Positions 61,253 through 64,000 of a stretch of 64,000 bases of DNA are shown here, piece after piece. Position numbers and translations under genes: made by a program. Under the pieces are notes generated by a model, which did not search any database, was not told the origin of the DNA, and saw only the letters and a list, made by a program, of their open reading frames with translations. This DNA is from JALYZC01 sp963725645 (lineage in GTDB: Bacteria > Actinomycetota > Thermoleophilia > Solirubrobacterales > Solirubrobacteraceae), in the NCBI GenBank assembly GCA_963725645.1, contig CAVRZD010000006.1, positions 1,054,001 through 1,118,000 of the forward strand, read 5' to 3'. Position 1 is the first letter of the stretch; each line of letters begins with the position of its first letter.

Positions 61253-61932
61253 CGCCAGCGCAGGGTCCGCGGTGCGTCGCGCATGCGGATCACGCGCGCC
61301 GGGATGCCGCCGACGACCGCGTTGTCGGGCACGTCCTTCGTCACCACCGCGCTCGTGCCGAGCACCGCGTTGTCGCCCACAGTGACGCCGCGCAGAACGC
61401 ACACGCCGTAGCCGATCCAGCAGTTGTTCCCCACGTTCACGTCGCGCTTGTAGATGCCCTGGAGGCGGATGGGCCGCTCGACCTCCACGACGCCGTGGTC
61501 GAAGTCGATCAGCATCACGCGGTCGGCGACGACGCACTCGCGTCCGATCGCGACGTGCTGGAACGCGGAGATCGTGCACTCCTGGCCGATCACGGTCTTC
61601 GCGCCGATCCGCACCTCGCCCTCGTGCACCCGGATCTTGCACCCGTGACCGATCCACGACCAGCGGCCGAGCACGAGTCGCGCGCCGCGCTTGATCTCGA
61701 GCGTCACGCCGGGGCCCACGAAGCACATGCCGTCGGTCACCAGCCGGCGACCGAAGCGCAGCTTCAGCCACCCCAGTCGCAGGAGCAGCCGCGCGTACTT
61801 GAGGTTGAGCATGCCGTGCGCGCGCATGAAGCGCAGCAGCACCAGCGGTCCGCCGTGGCGCGGCGGCGGCTCCCCGCGCACGGCCGCGGGGACGCCGTCG
61901 ATCTCAGGTGGCGAAGCGGCAACAGGGTCCAC
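61249..61932 (-). CDS. Left-handed beta-helix acyltransferase (Rv3034c-like)
   Basis: 227 residues of hexapeptide repeats: FVGPGVTLEIKRGARLVLGRWSWIGHGCKIRVHEGEVRIGAKTVIGQECTISAFQHVAIGRECVVADRV, IDFDHG (possible catalytic His) and DVNVGNNCWIGYGVCVLRGVTVGDNAVLGTSAVVTKDV. O-acetyl- or acyltransferase. It faces the GT4/SnoaL genes just as Rv3034c faces Rv3030-3032, so it may acylate the glucan. GTG 7 nt from a TAGCCT box (61940-61945). Confidence 0.85.
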   Translation of the reverse strand: MDPVAASPPEIDGVPAAVRGEPPPRHGGPLVLLRFMRAHGMLNLKYARLLLRLGWLKLRFGRRLVTDGMCFVGPGVTLEIKRGARLVLGRWSWIGHGCKIRVHEGEVRIGAKTVIGQECTISAFQHVAIGRECVVADRVMLIDFDHGVVEVERPIRLQGIYKRDVNVGNNCWIGYGVCVLRGVTVGDNAVLGTSAVVTKDVPDNAVVGGIPARVIRMRDAPRTLRWR

Positions 61933-61964
61933 GCCGGGAAGGCTAATGCGATGATGCCCCGCCG

Positions 61965-62927
61965 ATGCCCGCCGACCCGGATCTTGCGAAACGCCTGCTC
62001 GCGGGCGACAAGCGCGCGCTGGCGCGCGCGATCTCGCTCGTCGAGGACGACGACCCGGCGGGGTGGGATCTCGTGCGCGAGGTCTACCCGAGCACCGGAC
62101 GGGCGTCGGTGGTCGGCTTCACGGGTCCGCCGGGCGTCGGCAAGTCCACGCTGATCGGGGCGCTGACCACGGCGCAGCGCGAGGCCGGGCGCGACGTCGC
62201 CGTCCTCTCCATCGACCCCTCCTCGCCGTTCACGCACGGCGCGCTGCTGGGCGACCGCATCCGGCTGACGGAGCACTTCCTCGACCCCGGCGTGTTCATC
62301 CGCTCGATGGCCAATCGCGGCGCGCTCGGCGGGCTGTCGGAGGCGGCGCTGCAGGCCGCGCTGCTGATGGATGCGGCCGGCAAGGACGACGTGTTCATCG
62401 AGACGGTCGGGGTCGGCCAGGCCGAGGTCGACATCATCGACCACGCCGACACGATCGTGCTGGTGCTCCAGCCGGGCTCGGGCGACTCGATCCAGGCGCT
62501 GAAGGCCGGGGTGATGGAGATCCCTGACGTGATCGTCGTCAACAAGGCCGACCACCCGCTGACGGACACGATGCTCCGCGAGATCCGTGGTGTGCTCCAC
62601 CTTGGCCCCCAGGCCGACTGGGACATCCCCGTCCTCACGACCGAGGCCGCGCACGGCAAGGGCATCGACGAGCTGGCGGCCGCGCTCGCCGAGCACCGCG
62701 CTCACATCGAGCGGGAGGGCACGCTCTCCGAGCGCCGGCGGCGCAATCTCATGAACGAGGTCCTCGCGCTGGCCACCGCGCGGATGCGCCGGCGGCTGGA
62801 GGACTCGGTCCGCGACGACGCCGACGTTCAGCATCTGCTCGACGAGGTCGTGGCGCGCCGGTTGGATCCGGCCAGCGCGGCGGGCTCGATCCTCGAGCGC
62901 GAGGACGGCAGCGGAGCGGGGCCGTGA
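61965..62927 (+). CDS. meaB: MeaB, methylmalonyl-CoA mutase G-protein chaperone
   Basis: 320 residues. GFTGPPGVGKSTLIGAL (P loop), VLSIDPSSPFTHGALLGDRIRL, GVFIRSMANRGALGGLSEA, VFIETVGVGQAEVDI and VVNKADHPL (NKxD). Protects B12-dependent methylmalonyl-CoA mutase. The mutase genes are outside the window. The stop overlaps the next GTG. Confidence 0.94.
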   Translation: MPADPDLAKRLLAGDKRALARAISLVEDDDPAGWDLVREVYPSTGRASVVGFTGPPGVGKSTLIGALTTAQREAGRDVAVLSIDPSSPFTHGALLGDRIRLTEHFLDPGVFIRSMANRGALGGLSEAALQAALLMDAAGKDDVFIETVGVGQAEVDIIDHADTIVLVLQPGSGDSIQALKAGVMEIPDVIVVNKADHPLTDTMLREIRGVLHLGPQADWDIPVLTTEAAHGKGIDELAAALAEHRAHIEREGTLSERRRRNLMNEVLALATARMRRRLEDSVRDDADVQHLLDEVVARRLDPASAAGSILEREDGSGAGP

Positions 62928-63613
62928 CCGCCGCCGGCCTCGAGTCGGGACTCGCGGCCCAGGCCGAGGCGTTCCGCCGCCGGGTGCGGGCCGGCGACGA
63001 GCACCTCGGCTGGAAGGTCGGGCTCAACGCCCCGGCGGTCCAGGCGGTTCTGGGGCTCGACGGGGTCGTAGTCGGCTTCCTCACCACCGCGACGGAGCTG
63101 GAGACCGGCGCTCCCCACTCGCTGGCGGGCGCCGCGAACCCGGGGATCGAGCCGGAGCTGGCCCTGCGCTTCGGTGCCGACGTCCCCGCCGACGCCTCGC
63201 CCGAGCAGGTCGCCGCGGCGATCGACGCGATCGCGCCGGCGCTGGAGCTGGTCGACCTCGACCGCCCGCTCGACGACCTGCACGCGATCCTTGCGGGCAA
63301 CGTGTTTCACCGCGGCCTGCTCGTCGGCGACTTCGACGCGGGGCGCACGGGCATCGATCTCGCGGGCCTGTCGGTGTCGGTGGCGCGCAACGGGGAGGAG
63401 GCGGGCTCGGTGTCCGCCGCCGACGCCTACGACGATCTCGCCGAGACTGTGCGCTTCGTGACGCTGCGTCTGCGGGTCATGGGCGAGGCGCTGCGCGCCG
63501 GCCAGTTCGTGATCGCCGGGTCGCTCACCCCGATCGTGCCGGTCGCGGCCGGCGACGAGCTGCGCGCGGACTTCGGCCCACTCGGCACCCTCGAGTTGGA
63601 ATTCACGGACTGA
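62924..63613 (+). CDS. 2-keto-4-pentenoate hydratase/FAH-like protein
   Basis: 229 residues: HLGWKVGLNAPAVQAVLGLDGVVVGFL, GIEPELALRFGADVPADASPEQVAAAIDAIAPALELVDLD, FVIAGSLTPIVPVAAGDELRADFGPLGTLELEF, as in MhpD/HpaH-type hydratases. The E-x-E metal motif is seen as EPEL. Coupled to meaB by GTGA. Confidence 0.87.
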   Translation: MTAAGLESGLAAQAEAFRRRVRAGDEHLGWKVGLNAPAVQAVLGLDGVVVGFLTTATELETGAPHSLAGAANPGIEPELALRFGADVPADASPEQVAAAIDAIAPALELVDLDRPLDDLHAILAGNVFHRGLLVGDFDAGRTGIDLAGLSVSVARNGEEAGSVSAADAYDDLAETVRFVTLRLRVMGEALRAGQFVIAGSLTPIVPVAAGDELRADFGPLGTLELEFTD

Positions 63614-64000
63614 GCGGAGCCGCGGACTGCCGCCGGCGGACGCGCAGCAGCTCGCGCGCGACGAGCGCTGCGAGGGCCACCGCCAGCGTCCAGCCCACCA
63701 CCGCCGCCCACGCCGAGCCCGCCCCGAAGCGCGGGAACAGCGCGTCGAGCGGGCCCCACGGGATCTCGTGGGGCGGGTGCGCCCACGTGCCGTGCCCCGT
63801 GCGCAGGGCGACGAACAGCCAGGCGCCGGCGGCCACCGTGAGCGCGCACAGGACCCCGCCGATCCGCGGCGCGTGGCGCAGACCCCAGGCGGCCAGCGCG
63901 GCCGCCGCCGGGAGCGCCGCCACCAGGTGGCGCCCCGGGAACCACTCCCCGGAGATGGTCGGAGCGGCCACGACGGCCACCGCCGCGATCGACCCGGCCA
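63603..64000 (-). CDS. C-terminal part of a multi-helix membrane protein (5' end outside window)
   Basis: The frame is open to the window edge and the start lies beyond it. At least 125 residues with three hydrophobic helices (VAALPAAAALAAWGL, IGGVLCALTVAAGAWLFVAL, WAAVVGWTLAVALAALVAREL) and the loop EWFPGRHLV, similar to the end of GT39/GT87-type or DUF2029 membrane glycosyltransferases (inference). Overlaps the hydratase gene by 11 bp. Confidence 0.6.
   Translation of the reverse strand, partial: AGSIAAVAVVAAPTISGEWFPGRHLVAALPAAAALAAWGLRHAPRIGGVLCALTVAAGAWLFVALRTGHGTWAHPPHEIPWGPLDALFPRFGAGSAWAAVVGWTLAVALAALVARELLRVRRRQSAAPLSP

Noticed and set aside
1..64000. tRNA or rRNA genes
   Set aside because: I looked for T-loop GTTCRANNC with a matching acceptor stem and found no convincing case; a tRNAscan-SE run would be decisive.

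Overview
The window is very GC-rich DNA (estimated by eye at about 72%) from a high-GC Gram-positive bacterium. It most likely comes from Actinomycetota of the Thermoleophilia/Solirubrobacterales type. The evidence is the set of genes: F420-type oxidoreductases (PPOX and luciferase-like), ergothioneine genes, a WS/DGAT acyltransferase, RDD/DUF2510 proteins, paired ArsA-like ATPases as in mycobacteria, a gene group arranged like the mycobacterial methylglucose lipopolysaccharide locus, GTG/TTG starts, and many TANNNT boxes 6-9 nt before start codons (leaderless transcription). No phage, insertion sequence, CRISPR array, rRNA or tRNA was recognised. Genus and species cannot be assigned from the sequence alone.

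Layout. 0-2.6 kb: end of a glycoside hydrolase, a VOC protein and two RDD membrane proteins. 2.6-8.4 kb: acetone carboxylase beta, alpha and gamma subunits, split by an NTF2-like gene and an antisense lipoprotein gene. 8.5-16.5 kb: PEBP lipoprotein, GH84 glycosidase, rhodanese, ceramidase-like protein, gulonolactone-oxidase-like flavoprotein and a PLP aldolase/deaminase. 16.5-25.4 kb: acyl-CoA dehydrogenase, zincin, several secreted proteins and a thiolase. 25.4-34.6 kb: a hairpin repeat, CAP protein, WS/DGAT, PPOX, Lrp and EamA exporter, SDR, egtB-egtD, RibD-like reductase and LLM oxidoreductase. 34.6-39.1 kb: glpX, thioesterase, a degenerate GGDEF protein and an RlpA-like wall protein behind a c-di-AMP riboswitch. 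39.3-45.9 kb: a second copy of the hairpin repeat, the primary sigma factor gene with a strong promoter, pilT, AIM24 and an HxlR regulator. 45.9-52.7 kb: ArsA pair, orphan parA, ftsZ with a long N-terminal extension, and gamma-glutamyltransferase. 52.7-64 kb: Lon-N protein, secreted proteins, EEP hydrolase, dehydrogenase, methyltransferases, the MTase-GH57-GT4-acyltransferase group, meaB, a hydratase and the end of a membrane protein.

How the genes fit together. Acetone carboxylase would make acetoacetate, and the thiolase, the SDR, the acyl-CoA dehydrogenase and MeaB suggest ketone, fatty-acid and propionate metabolism. The GH57/GT4/MTase/acyltransferase group suggests a modified alpha-glucan. 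RlpA and the other secreted proteins point to the cell envelope. The orphan ParA is translationally coupled to FtsZ and is the most interesting candidate for an undescribed system, a ParA-type positioner of the Z ring.

Sequence quality matters. At least nine genes, including ftsZ, contain one or more single-base indels that break otherwise well-conserved proteins, often in C or G runs. These look like uncorrected sequencing errors rather than pseudogenes, and such genes are annotated over their full span.
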